From contig JAAEZM010000001.1 of NCBI GenBank assembly GCA_018222865.1, positions 443,033 to 507,032 on the forward strand: a stretch of 64,000 bases of DNA, in the 5' to 3' direction. Made by a program: the position numbers and the translations under genes. Below, piece after piece: positions 30,826 to 40,301 of the stretch. Origin of the DNA: Alphaproteobacteria bacterium. GTDB taxonomy: Bacteria; Pseudomonadota; Alphaproteobacteria; Caulobacterales; Maricaulaceae. Below the pieces are notes generated by a model. That model had not been told where the DNA came from. It saw nothing but the letters and a program-made list of their open reading frames with translations, and made no database searches. Each line of letters begins with the position of its first letter. Position 1 is the stretch's first letter.

Positions 30826-31661
30826 TGTGCCAGCAAGATGGCAAACGGCACTTTCTTGATCAGCGCCGTGGTTTCGTCACGCCCGAGTGAACGCTGCCAG
30901 CCTGGCGCACCAAAACCGCCCATCACCAAAAGGTCCGCACCATTCGCCGTCGAGGTTTCGATCAGGGCCCGCGCCGCGCTGCGCCCTTCAAGCGTGACGC
31001 TGCGAGTCGCGCTCTTAATCCCGTGCGTATCGAGATAGGCGGCGAGATCTGCGAGCTGGTCTGCCGAGTCAGCATCTGCGCCCGCGTGAAGCAGGAGAAC
31101 GGTTTCAGCTGCCGCCAGGAAGGGCAGAGCACCGACGACGGCGCGGGTCGCTTCCAAAGACCCATCCCAAGCCACGACGACATCCTTGAAACACCCTGCA
31201 TCGCCACACTCTTCAGGCATAACCAGAACCGGGCGCCCGGACTCAAATGCGGCGGTCTCGATCGCATTGAGCTGGTTGCGCAGATCCCGTTCCTGAGGCT
31301 TTTCCATGATGATGAGATCGCTGAGGCGACCCTCGCGAGCCATCGCCGCGCGTGGCAGGCCGATATATTCAATGAAGCGGCCAATCACCCCTGATGGCGC
31401 ATCATCCGCTACATCGGTAAAGGCGGCATGAGCCGCATCACTCGCCTTCGCCGCCGCATCGTCTAGTGCCTCCAGGACAGCTTCCATCCCATAGGTGGAG
31501 AAAGCATCGCCCAGGAAATCCCCTCCGCTCGCAGCGTTTCGCCTGACGAATAATCCGTCCAGCTTCGCATCCCAGGCCGCGCAGATGGAAACGGACTGAC
31601 GCAGCAGTCCAGCATCGGTTTCTTCGCCATCCAGTACTGTTAGAATACGCCGCGGTTTCAT
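30822..31661 (-). CDS. Universal stress protein (two-domain UspA family)
   Basis: A 279-residue cytoplasmic protein with two UspA-type halves. The N-terminal half starts RRILTVLDGEETDAGLLRQ. The C-terminal half contains VVVAWDGSLEATRAVVGALPF and ends VMGGFGAPGWQRSLGRDETT, the nucleotide-binding loop pattern of ATP-binding Usp proteins, then PFAILLAH. The role is general stress tolerance, not more precise. It is monocistronic and convergent with the LytTR gene, sharing 4 bp at the stops. Confidence 0.85.
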   Translation of the reverse strand: MKPRRILTVLDGEETDAGLLRQSVSICAAWDAKLDGLFVRRNAASGGDFLGDAFSTYGMEAVLEALDDAAAKASDAAHAAFTDVADDAPSGVIGRFIEYIGLPRAAMAREGRLSDLIIMEKPQERDLRNQLNAIETAAFESGRPVLVMPEECGDAGCFKDVVVAWDGSLEATRAVVGALPFLAAAETVLLLHAGADADSADQLADLAAYLDTHGIKSATRSVTLEGRSAARALIETSTANGADLLVMGGFGAPGWQRSLGRDETTALIKKVPFAILLAH

Positions 31662-31858
31662 CCTGCCACTCCTCCAATATCGCGCGATTATCCTCGCGTC
31701 CTGCCTTACGTTATGAGTGTGCGCCAGCGCACGGCAAACGGGAAGAGGCCGCCATGTCGCAGGCTGGAGGTGAGTTTGCCGCAGGCGAGGTTCTTGCCAT
31801 TACGCGCGCAGAAAGCGATGACTTCTGCAAGAAGCCTTGTGACTGGCGGAGTGAAAGC

Positions 31859-32602
31859 ATGGAACTCAAGCTCAATCCGAATATCGATGTGGACGCCTAT
31901 GCCGCGGCCTATCGCGAAGACCCGCTGGTACGCATTCCTGATGTCTTCACCGAGGAAACGGCAGAGACCATTCACCAAATCCTGTCCAAACAGATTTCGT
32001 GGCGATTGGTCTTTCCAATCCGGGATGAGCAGGGCGAGCGGATTGAAACCTTGTCGCAGGCAGAGATTCAGGCGCTGGGTCAGCAAGGCATGCGCGCGCG
32101 GATCAACCATGTCATGGAGCGCGCCCAGCGCAATATCGGCTATCTGTACTCAACCTATCCGATGATCCAGGCCTATATTCAGGGCTGGGACCAGGGCCAT
32201 CCAATCCATACCATCACAGAGTTTCTCAACTCTCCGGAATTTCTGGAGTTCGGCGGACAGGTGATCGGCGTCCCAGGCATCACCAAGACGGATGTCCAGG
32301 CGACTCTTTACACGCGAGGCCAATTCCTTACCCGGCACATTGATAGCGGTATGGATAATGAACGCCGCGCGGCTTTGACCTTTGGTTTCACCAAGAATTG
32401 GCAAACCGACTGGGGCGGGCTGCTGATGTTCATCGATGAAAACCTTGATATCAGCCAGGCCTTCTTGCCGCGCTTCAACGTATTGTCGATTTTCGATGGT
32501 CGCCGGATTCACTCGGTAAGCCCGGTTTCACCTTTCGCGGGCCAGGGGCGCTATCAAATCACCGGCTGGCTTCGCGATGATCCACCGGCCAACGCCAGCT
32601 AG
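31859..32602 (+). CDS. 2-oxoglutarate/Fe(II)-dependent dioxygenase (prolyl hydroxylase type)
   Basis: A 247-residue oxygenase. The iron triad is H160 and D162 in TRHIDSG and H218 in RRIHSVSPV; R231 in GRYQITGWL is the 2-oxoglutarate-binding arginine. The arrangement HxD, about 55 residues, H, 13 residues, R, together with the WLR ending, is that of the Ofd1/TPA1-like prolyl hydroxylase branch. The substrate is unknown. The start at 31859 has GGAG 8 bp upstream; 35 extra residues upstream have no match. It stands alone between the universal stress gene and an acetyltransferase. Confidence 0.86.
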   Translation: MELKLNPNIDVDAYAAAYREDPLVRIPDVFTEETAETIHQILSKQISWRLVFPIRDEQGERIETLSQAEIQALGQQGMRARINHVMERAQRNIGYLYSTYPMIQAYIQGWDQGHPIHTITEFLNSPEFLEFGGQVIGVPGITKTDVQATLYTRGQFLTRHIDSGMDNERRAALTFGFTKNWQTDWGGLLMFIDENLDISQAFLPRFNVLSIFDGRRIHSVSPVSPFAGQGRYQITGWLRDDPPANAS

Positions 32603-32611
32603 CAGGATCTG

Positions 32612-33145
32612 CTAGGCGTGCCGCTGAGCCCATTCGCCTGCGTCCTGCTCCCAAACATCCACGGTCATGCCGAAGCCGGGCACTTCAGCGCGGCGCCCCT
32701 TGAACTGCGAGCCCAGCTTGCGGGCCACACCCTGGCTGGCGACGTTTTCCGGGTCGATCAGGTGGATGACCTCCGGCCAACCGAGATGGTTGAACACATA
32801 ATCGACGCACGCTTCCGCAGCTTCATAGGCATAGCCACGCCCCCAGGCCTCCCGCTTAATGGTCCAGCCGACCTCTGGCTGAGGCCAGAGATGGGGATTC
32901 CATGGCCCGACGCGTCCAAGCCACTCACCACTTGATTTTTCGATCACGGAAAAGAAGCCGTAGCCGCGCAATTGCCAATGCCCGAGAAGAGTACAGAAGG
33001 CGCGCCAGCTTATGGCCGGTTCCTGCGCCCCGCCGATGAAGCGGGCCGTTTCTACATCCTGCATCATGACGCTGAGCGGCTCGAAATCGGGCTCCTCAGG
33101 CTTGCGCAAGATCAATCGTTCAGTTTCCAGGACAGGAGCGTTCAT
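32612..33145 (-). CDS. GNAT family N-acetyltransferase
   Basis: A 177-residue acetyltransferase of the RimJ/RimL branch: LETERLILRKPEEPDFEPL, IEKSSGEWLGRVGPW, VGWTIKREAWGRGYAYEAAEA for the acetyl-CoA loop (in pieces), and IDPENVASQGVARKLGSQF. The substrate is unknown. It converges with the dioxygenase gene (9 bp between stops) and is divergent from the TspO-like gene across 211 bp. It is not a close copy of the acetyltransferase at 8258-8821. Confidence 0.85.
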   Translation of the reverse strand: MNAPVLETERLILRKPEEPDFEPLSVMMQDVETARFIGGAQEPAISWRAFCTLLGHWQLRGYGFFSVIEKSSGEWLGRVGPWNPHLWPQPEVGWTIKREAWGRGYAYEAAEACVDYVFNHLGWPEVIHLIDPENVASQGVARKLGSQFKGRRAEVPGFGMTVDVWEQDAGEWAQRHA

Positions 33146-33356
33146 GGATTAAAGCGACCCGTTTCGACACAGAAGGTCAAGCCCGCAACACAATAATCGC
33201 TCATAGGATATAACTGCTGAACACACTTCTCTACGCCTTTCGTCTCGGCAACATTTTGAAGTGTTACGAAATTGACGTCTTGTCCTCAATCTCGCCAGAC
33301 TCTGGCGCGAGGCTTGCAAAGTAACAGTGTTTGTTGGAGTTGGGTGGGTAGTATCC

Positions 33357-33875
33357 ATGGACGAACAGCATCGTCCCGGCGTGGTTCGATTTCTGATCTA
33401 CATGATCACCGCAGCGGGTCTCGCCGGCGGCCTCGCCGGCTGGATCAACGCCAGCGGTGATCTCGCCTGGTCGCAATCGCTGGCCGGTCCGAGCTGGTCG
33501 ATGCAGTCTGACATCAATGTCATAAGCGGCATGTTCATGCTGCAGCTCATCGCGATCTCACTCTGGCTCAGCCAATCGAGCGGCCGAGATGGGTATCGGA
33601 CACTGTGCACCTTCGCCATATTGGGCATTCTGGCTGCTTTGTTCCTGCAATTGCTCGCATTTTTCGGGGCGCGAGACCTTGAGATTGCCTTCCTCGCCCA
33701 TTTCGGCACCGGCATTTATATGATCTTTGTCAGCTGGCTTGTCGGCCGATGCTCCAAGGCCGCGGGCTACCTTCTGTGGCCACCGCTGGTTTGGCAGGTC
33801 TATCACATCGCCTTGATGTTTGAGCTGATGCGCCTGAACGGAGATGACTCGCTCGCTCGCTTGGCCGGCCTGTAG
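33357..33875 (+). CDS. TspO/MBR-like five-helix membrane protein (divergent)
   Basis: A 172-residue membrane protein with five hydrophobic segments (about 12-32, 46-66, 77-98, 108-128, 135-158). The ending AAGYLLWPPLVWQVYHIALM then ELMRLN resembles the TspO helix-5 pattern (LLxPYxxWxxxAxxLN), and the length fits, but the N-terminal tryptophan pattern is poorly kept. TspO proteins bind tetrapyrroles and signal redox or light state. The call is tentative. The ATG at 33357 is chosen from homology; a start at 33327 is also open. A bidirectional terminator follows. Confidence 0.5.
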   Translation: MDEQHRPGVVRFLIYMITAAGLAGGLAGWINASGDLAWSQSLAGPSWSMQSDINVISGMFMLQLIAISLWLSQSSGRDGYRTLCTFAILGILAALFLQLLAFFGARDLEIAFLAHFGTGIYMIFVSWLVGRCSKAAGYLLWPPLVWQVYHIALMFELMRLNGDDSLARLAGL

Positions 33876-33902
33876 AACGAAAAGAAAACTGTCACAGCAA
33901 AG

Positions 33903-33938
33903 AAAAAAGGGCAGCGGCCACCGCCACTGCCCTTTTTT
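33903..33938. terminator. Bidirectional terminator between the TspO-like gene and mdh
   Basis: AAAAAAGGGCAG faces CTGCCCTTTTTT around a GC-rich loop (33903-33938). A-tract and T-tract on both sides let it stop transcription of the plus-strand TspO-like gene and of minus-strand mdh. Confidence 0.85.
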
Positions 33939-33958
33939 GATCTGGATGGGTCAGACGC

Positions 33959-34945
<987 letters not shown>

Positions 34946-35043
34946 TCAGTCGAGTTTTTCTGAGAGCGGTCTAGCGCCCCCTACCGCGTGCTGCAAGTGC
35001 ACGGGTGAGCCACAAACGCCGCACCCCCTGTCGCGTCTGACAA

Positions 35044-35649
35044 TTATGAGATCTGTGGAAGATCCAATTCCAACTCGCGTGCGTCCCGCCGATTAGTCAG
35101 GAGCCGGCGCCCTGGCGAGTAGGTGAATTCGGGCCCCATCGCACCCGCGCGGTAGAATTGATAGCAACACACCCGTCCCGCAGGGCGCGGCTTGGTGCAG
35201 GTTTGGCATTCCTCCCGAAGCTCAAGCGGCCCGTCCTCATACGGGATAGGCTCAAAGCGCATGGCCTCGACATTTCCCCGTGAGCCGGCTCCGTAATCCG
35301 CCAGAGCCGCGCCGGTATAGATCTTTGTCCAAGGCCCCACGCCCCAGCGCTCCACCGCCGCAAAACGCGCTTCCAGCATGAAGGCCTGCAGGCCAAACCC
35401 GGTATAATCGGCACGTACCAGCGCCCCGCCGACCTCGAACTTGCCCTCGCTCAATGGCAGGACGCCCGACATCGCGATCACCTCGCCCTCCACAAGTATC
35501 GCCACCAAGACACCGGTCTCGATCGCCCTTTGGAAGGTCTCGGCTGTGCGATAGCAAATCCCGCCGCGGCCATACGTGCGGACAAAGGCCTCCAGCGCCT
35601 CTGGCGTGGGGAAGCCCGCCTGTTTCTGGGTGAGCAGTGTCGCCAGCAC
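35044..35649 (-). CDS. Acetyltransferase-like protein with a C-terminal cysteine cluster
   Basis: A 201-residue protein with a GTG start at 35649. The middle (about 50-110) has a GNAT-like pattern: GVLVAILVEGEVIAMSGVLP, FEVGGALVRADYTGFGLQ and AFMLEARFAAVERWGVG. After it lies a cysteine group CQTCTKPRPAGRVCCYQF (C-x2-C-x9-CC) at about residues 149-163, unusual for GNATs and possibly metal binding. It lies 4 bp downstream of the O-methyltransferase gene on the same strand, so the two are probably co-expressed. No specific function is recognised. Confidence 0.6.
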   Translation of the reverse strand: MLATLLTQKQAGFPTPEALEAFVRTYGRGGICYRTAETFQRAIETGVLVAILVEGEVIAMSGVLPLSEGKFEVGGALVRADYTGFGLQAFMLEARFAAVERWGVGPWTKIYTGAALADYGAGSRGNVEAMRFEPIPYEDGPLELREECQTCTKPRPAGRVCCYQFYRAGAMGPEFTYSPGRRLLTNRRDARELELDLPQIS

Positions 35650-35653
35650 GGGA

Positions 35654-36331
35654 TCAGCGCTTGGTCGCCATCAAGATCCCGTCACCGATCGCGGTAAACG
35701 CCATGTCTACGCGCCTATCCTCCCGGATCTTCTCAGCCAGCTCATAAAGCGCTGACGTGTCACGATCACCCGCGCGCTTGCGCGCATCCGCTACATCACC
35801 GGACCAGAGCACATTATCCAGCAAGATAAGCCCGCCAGGACGGAGAATTTGCAGGCCAGCCTCGTAATAAGCGTCGTAATTGGCCTTATCGGCATCAATG
35901 AACATCAGATCTGCTTTACCCGGAATCTCTTCGACCAATTGCGAAGCCGTTTCCGTCGCATCGCCTTGCCGCATCTCGATCAGATGGGTCACCTCGCCTT
36001 GATCCCAGAAACGTTTGGACTGGCGGAAATAGTCCGCATTGATATCGCACGCATAAAGCTTGGCTGCATCACCATGCAGTTCTTTCATGGTCAGAAGCGT
36101 TGCCAAGGAGGAATAGCCGGTAAAGACACCGATCTCGACCGCGGTCTTCGCATTCACCAGGCGCGCACACATTTGCAGAAAAGCGCCTTGTTCCGGCGAG
36201 ATCTGCATGCGGGAAATCTGCCCCATATTGTCGGTGAACACACGGCAAGCCTCGAGCGCAGGATGCTCCCTGCGGTTGGCGTTACGGACATAGGCGGTAA
36301 GGGTTTCATCTAAACCGATGGAACGAGACAT
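35654..36331 (-). CDS. Class I SAM-dependent O-methyltransferase (family 3)
   Basis: A 225-residue methyltransferase of the catechol/caffeoyl-CoA O-methyltransferase-like family (PF01596 type). The SAM motif is VEIGVFTGYSSLATLL. Metal and substrate positions are in MFIDADKANYDAYYE and LDNVLWSGDVADARKRAGD. The substrate is unknown; bacterial relatives methylate phenolic compounds. It is followed after 4 bp by the acetyltransferase-like gene. The 167 bp upstream separates it from zapE and shows no gene. Confidence 0.88.
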   Translation of the reverse strand: MSRSIGLDETLTAYVRNANRREHPALEACRVFTDNMGQISRMQISPEQGAFLQMCARLVNAKTAVEIGVFTGYSSLATLLTMKELHGDAAKLYACDINADYFRQSKRFWDQGEVTHLIEMRQGDATETASQLVEEIPGKADLMFIDADKANYDAYYEAGLQILRPGGLILLDNVLWSGDVADARKRAGDRDTSALYELAEKIREDRRVDMAFTAIGDGILMATKR

Positions 36332-36498
36332 TTATCAACTTCCTTGAACTAGTCTTGGGAGCTGTATCGCGATAGCCCCTCATCGGCAAAGGTCTGCATT
36401 TCTTCGATCAGTTCAGAACGCCTTGCCTCCGGCTCCATATTGTTCTCGCCACAAATGTATCCGAGATCGGGAAGCCCCTAACTGGTAAAGCTCATCAG

Positions 36499-37638
36499 CT
36501 ATTCGGCGGCATCCACAACCCGCCGCTCGGCGGCCAGATAATCATGAGAGCGCATTTCGATCAGGCGAGATGCTGTGCGCTCGAACTCGAATGCCCCGTC
36601 ACCATCCGGATAAAGATCCTGGGGTTCGGCGTCAGCACTCATCACGAGCTTAGTCTTGGCTTCATAGAGCGCATCGATCAGGGTTACGAAACGCTTGGCT
36701 TCATTGCGTTTATCGGGCGAGAGCTTGGGCGTACGCTCCACCAAGACCGTGTGGAAGCGCGAGGCGATTGCGAGGTAGTCAGCAGGCCCCAGCGGCTGGG
36801 CGCACAATTCTTTAAAGGTGAAGCGCGCCACGCCCGCGGCCTCGCGCTCAATATCAAGAACCCGCCCATTGACCTCGATATGACAGGATTGCGGATGTGC
36901 GCCTTGAGTCAGCCTCTCCCAGGCATCATCCATGGCCATATCGGCATCAACATCGAGCGGGCAATAATAAACCGGCGCGGCCTCAAGCTGGCGCAGCCGA
37001 TAATCCGTCCCGCTATCAAGCTCGAAGAGCTCCTGCTTGGATTTTAAGAAGGCGATGAAGGGCAGGAAGAGCTGACGGTTGATGCCATCCTTGTAGAGTT
37101 CGTCCGGGTGTCGGTTAGAGGTCGCGACAACGACAATCCCCTCTTCGAACAAAGCTTCGAACAAGCGTCCGAGGATCATGGCATCGGCAATGTCGGTGAC
37201 TTGAAACTCATCGAAACAGAGCAGACGCGCTTGACGGGAAATCGCCCGCGCCACCGGCGGGATGGGGTCATCGCCCGCCCCTTTCACATATTCCTTGCGT
37301 CTTTTGCGCTCACCCGGCTTGAGACCACGCCACTCTCCGATCCGGTGATGAACATCCTGCATGAATTCATGAAAATGAACCCGGCGTCGCGGCTCGGTGG
37401 AGGCTTCCTCATAGAAAAGATCCATGAGCATGGACTTGCCGCGGCCGACTCCGCCATAAAGATACAATCCCTTGGGAGCCGGTTTAGGTTTTCCAAACAG
37501 AGGCTTATGCCCTGGCTTCCAGGACTTCAGCCGCTCTGACAAATCAGTCAGGCGCTGAGCCGCGCGCTCTTGATCCGCATCGGCGGTCAAACTGCCAGCC
37601 GCAACACGCTGGCGCCAGAGTTCAATCGGTGTCCCCAT
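36499..37638 (-). CDS. zapE: Cell division protein ZapE (AFG1-like ATPase)
   Basis: P-loop ATPase of 379 residues that destabilises FtsZ rings under stress. The start MGTPIELWRQRVAAGSL at 37638 fits the family. Walker A is GGVGRGKSMLMD, Walker B is LLCFDEFQVTDIADAM (FDEFQ), and VVATSNRHPDELYKDG is the sensor region. The C-terminal SRLIEMRSHDYL closes the protein. zapE near mdh is common in alphaproteobacteria, although here two genes separate them. The small membrane peptide gene lies 58 bp upstream. Confidence 0.93.
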   Translation of the reverse strand: MGTPIELWRQRVAAGSLTADADQERAAQRLTDLSERLKSWKPGHKPLFGKPKPAPKGLYLYGGVGRGKSMLMDLFYEEASTEPRRRVHFHEFMQDVHHRIGEWRGLKPGERKRRKEYVKGAGDDPIPPVARAISRQARLLCFDEFQVTDIADAMILGRLFEALFEEGIVVVATSNRHPDELYKDGINRQLFLPFIAFLKSKQELFELDSGTDYRLRQLEAAPVYYCPLDVDADMAMDDAWERLTQGAHPQSCHIEVNGRVLDIEREAAGVARFTFKELCAQPLGPADYLAIASRFHTVLVERTPKLSPDKRNEAKRFVTLIDALYEAKTKLVMSADAEPQDLYPDGDGAFEFERTASRLIEMRSHDYLAAERRVVDAAE

Positions 37639-37696
37639 GGTGATGAGCCTAATGGAGCGATGTTGCGATTGCGTCAACGCATTAAGCGTCCACCAA

Positions 37697-37789
37697 TCAC
37701 CCCAGGAGCCGCCAGACAAGGCCTGCCAGTAGCGCCAGGGTCAGCCCGCATGCAATAAAGAGCCAGGCCGGCCGTTCAATCTCACGCAT
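37697..37789 (-). CDS. Very small membrane protein gene (30 residues), coupled to the thioesterase
   Basis: Reading the minus strand, an ATG at 37789 opens a 30-codon frame ending TGA at 37697. The peptide starts MREIERPAWLFIACG and ends LVWRLLG: a charged N-terminus, then one hydrophobic helix from about residue 9 to 29. Its start overlaps the thioesterase stop by 8 bp (ATGCGTGA), the same style as other coupled genes in this window. No family is recognised. It is either a real small membrane protein or chance; the coupling makes a real gene more likely. Confidence 0.5.
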   Translation of the reverse strand: MREIERPAWLFIACGLTLALLAGLVWRLLG

Positions 37790-38207
37790 GGATCGCCTCC
37801 AAAGCGGTGCGCATCTCGTTCGGCAAGCTCACAGGCCGTCGGGTTTCGCGGTCCACATAGACATGGACGAAATGACCCTGAGCGGCGGGCTCGTCCTCGC
37901 CGTCCTTGAACAGGCCAAGCTCATAACGCACGGAGGAATTGCCGATCCGCGCGACACGAACAGCCGCCTGCACGATCTCCGGATACGCCAGCGGAGCGAA
38001 ATAATTACAGCCGGTTTCCACCACCAGGCCAATCACACCACCGGAATGGATATCAAGGCCAGCCTGTTCGATGAGGTGGCAGTTTACCGCCGTATCGAAA
38101 AAGCCGTAATAGGCGGCATTATTGACGTGACCATAAATATCATTATCCGCCCATCGGGTCGGCAGGTCGCGCCAGCAGGCATAATCAGACCGCAGTCGCT
38201 TTTCCAT
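37782..38207 (-). CDS. Acyl-CoA thioesterase (4HBT hotdog, YbgC/FadM type)
   Basis: A 141-residue single hotdog-fold thioesterase. The catalytic aspartate lies in RWADNDIYGHVNNAAYYGFF, the hallmark of the 4-hydroxybenzoyl-CoA-like group. VVETGCNYFAPLAYPE and VRYELGLFKDGEDEPAAQG follow as usual. It hydrolyses acyl-CoA; chain preference cannot be told. The ATG overlaps the alcohol dehydrogenase stop by one base (TAATG), so the two are translationally coupled. Confidence 0.88.
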   Translation of the reverse strand: MEKRLRSDYACWRDLPTRWADNDIYGHVNNAAYYGFFDTAVNCHLIEQAGLDIHSGGVIGLVVETGCNYFAPLAYPEIVQAAVRVARIGNSSVRYELGLFKDGEDEPAAQGHFVHVYVDRETRRPVSLPNEMRTALEAIHA

Positions 38208-39346
38208 TACAGGACCGCCTCATAACAGGCCATGGCCGCGTCCAGCGTCATTTCACGCGGATTATTGACGAGGAGGCGCTTCACCTCCATCGCTTCCTCG
38301 GCCAGGCGCGGCAAATCATTGTGGCTGACACCGACCTGGCTCAGACGGGTCTCGATTCCCACCACATCGGCGATGCGTTCCATCTCGGCGACGAGCCCAT
38401 CGGTTGACGCATGGAGGCCAAGATGGGTCGCCAACTCGGCATAAAGTGGCTCAGCGGCTTCTGAATTGAAGCGCAAGACCGGTGGCAGCATGAGCGAGTT
38501 GGACAGGCCGTGAGGCACATGAAAGACGCCGCCGAGTGGATAGGCGAGCGCATGAACCGCACCGACAGGTGCGTTGGCAAACGCCTGACCGGCCAAGAGG
38601 GCGCCCAGCAGCATATCCTCCCGAGCCTGCGGGTTACTCCCATCCAAGCAAGCGGTTTCAATCGCGCCGTGGAGTTTTTTCAGCCCTGCCAGGGCCAGAG
38701 CATCCGATACCGGATTCTTCTCAATCTTGGATGTATAGGCCTCAATCGCGTGCACCATCGCGTCGATTCCGGTCGCCGCCGTAGTCGCACGCGGCAGACC
38801 ATAGGTCAGCTCCGCATCCAGCACAGCGAGATCAGGATAAAGCGGCGGCGCATTAATCCCCATCTTCGTGCTTTCACCAATGGTGATGACGGAGATCGGC
38901 GTGACTTCTGACCCGGTACCCGCCGTCGTTGGAATAAGGATGAGGGGCAAGCGCGGCCCCGTAGCATTATTCACGCCGTACATATCTTCCAGGCGCTGCT
39001 TGGATCCCAGCAGGAGGGATACGAGCTTCGCCGTATCCATTGAGGACCCGCCGCCCAGACCAATAACAACCTCGGCGCCAAAGGCGCGCGCCTGATCCTC
39101 TGCCAGGAGCACCACATCCTTCGGTGGATCGGCCACAACACCGTCGAATACATCGACCTCCAGCCCTGCTTCCTCAAGTGAAGCGATGGCGCGATCGAGC
39201 AGGCCAAACTGCCTGACACCTTTATCCGTGACGATGAAGATACGTCGACGGTCCGAAATTACAGGAGCAGCGATACGCGCCAATCGGGCGGTGGCCCCGG
39301 CTCCGGAATGAATGTGAGGGGCAGTTCTGAAGTCGAAGGCAGTCAT
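38207..39346 (-). CDS. Iron-containing alcohol dehydrogenase
   Basis: Group III (iron-type) alcohol dehydrogenase of 379 residues from ATG 39346. The nucleotide loop GLGGGSSMDTAKLVSLL and the triad region IPTTAGTGSEVTP are typical. Metal ligands lie in GIDAMVHAIEAYTS and in HALAYPLGGVFHVPHGLSNS. The substrate is not clear; relatives act on butanol, lactaldehyde or 4-hydroxybutyrate. Coupling to a thioesterase suggests acyl or alcohol turnover (inference). The 46 codons upstream of the chosen start have no family match. Confidence 0.88.
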   Translation of the reverse strand: MTAFDFRTAPHIHSGAGATARLARIAAPVISDRRRIFIVTDKGVRQFGLLDRAIASLEEAGLEVDVFDGVVADPPKDVVLLAEDQARAFGAEVVIGLGGGSSMDTAKLVSLLLGSKQRLEDMYGVNNATGPRLPLILIPTTAGTGSEVTPISVITIGESTKMGINAPPLYPDLAVLDAELTYGLPRATTAATGIDAMVHAIEAYTSKIEKNPVSDALALAGLKKLHGAIETACLDGSNPQAREDMLLGALLAGQAFANAPVGAVHALAYPLGGVFHVPHGLSNSLMLPPVLRFNSEAAEPLYAELATHLGLHASTDGLVAEMERIADVVGIETRLSQVGVSHNDLPRLAEEAMEVKRLLVNNPREMTLDAAMACYEAVL

Positions 39347-39637
39347 GATCAGCGAGTTCGCAATGTTTGAAATGTCGGGGTCATTCTGACAGCCCGCGGA
39401 GCACGGCTCAATGCGCGCAGCGGAAATTTCCGGTCTCTCGACTTCGCTGCCATCTCTCTCACGCGACCCACTGAACCCAAGCATCCGCCAGAGTACATTT
39501 TCACCAATTCACGCCCTTTGATTGTATTTGCCCCACGCTTATTACAATCACTTCATCATTATTTTCAATGACTCGCCAATTCTACAACCCAAGACTAAGC
39601 ATCTTGCAAATAACACAAGTATTTGGGGGCAGTTCTA

Positions 39638-40054
39638 ATGCCAATCCGCGTCGGCCCGCTTGAGATGCCGCGAACGCTTGAAGTTACAAGCATCGGGGAT
39701 CTGACGAACCGGGATACCAGTGCGGCCACGGAACGGACGCGCGACCTTGTCAGACAATTGGGAACAACCCGGATCCTCGTCGATTCATCCCAGCTCTCCG
39801 CCAGCCTGCCAGCCTCCCGACTGGAAGAAATCGCGGAGGACTTTCTCTTCGCGGTAAAAGGCCCAATGACACTGATCTACGTGCCATCGCCGACATCGAA
39901 GAAATGGGATTTCAGCCATACCTGGCCCGTCTTTGAGCATGATAGCTACAAGATCAAAATCTGCCGGTCGCGCGAAGAGGCGATAGACTGGCTGAATGCC
40001 CATGCGGCAGACGAGCCGGCCACTGGAACCCCGGACGAGAACGCATCGGGCTAA
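39638..40054 (+). CDS. SpoIIAA/STAS-like protein, function unknown (copy 1)
   Basis: A 138-residue cytoplasmic protein from ATG 39638 (GGGGGC 8 bp upstream). The fold pattern resembles SpoIIAA-like proteins: RILVDSSQLSASLPASRLEE, then a strand MTLIYVPSP, then YKIKICRSREEAIDWLNAH. It shares the layout VDSSQL.../EEAIDWL with the next gene downstream, which has IDARDI.../ALALDWL. Function is unknown. An AT-rich 291-bp upstream region probably holds its promoter. Confidence 0.6.
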   Translation: MPIRVGPLEMPRTLEVTSIGDLTNRDTSAATERTRDLVRQLGTTRILVDSSQLSASLPASRLEEIAEDFLFAVKGPMTLIYVPSPTSKKWDFSHTWPVFEHDSYKIKICRSREEAIDWLNAHAADEPATGTPDENASG

Positions 40055-40301
40055 GCCAGACTCGAAGGGCTCGGACCACCGGCGCGTCAAGACGATCAAG
40101 CCTGCCTATCTTCCGCTCCCAAGCGAATTACACATCCGCTCCGGTCGCGATCCCTTGGATTCTGACTTCCATAGCAAGAGCTTGGAAAATCGGGTTTCAA
40201 ATGCGAACGAAATCCGAATTTTGAATCACTGGATGCACTGTCACACGAAGGTCATATCCACGCGTCTCTGCTTCTAAAAACCAGCGCCTCCTTCGAGTCC
40301 C

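Noticed and set aside
36332..36498. Gap after zapE checked for a small gene or RNA
   Set aside because: No frame with a credible start and no hairpin with a T-tract was seen.
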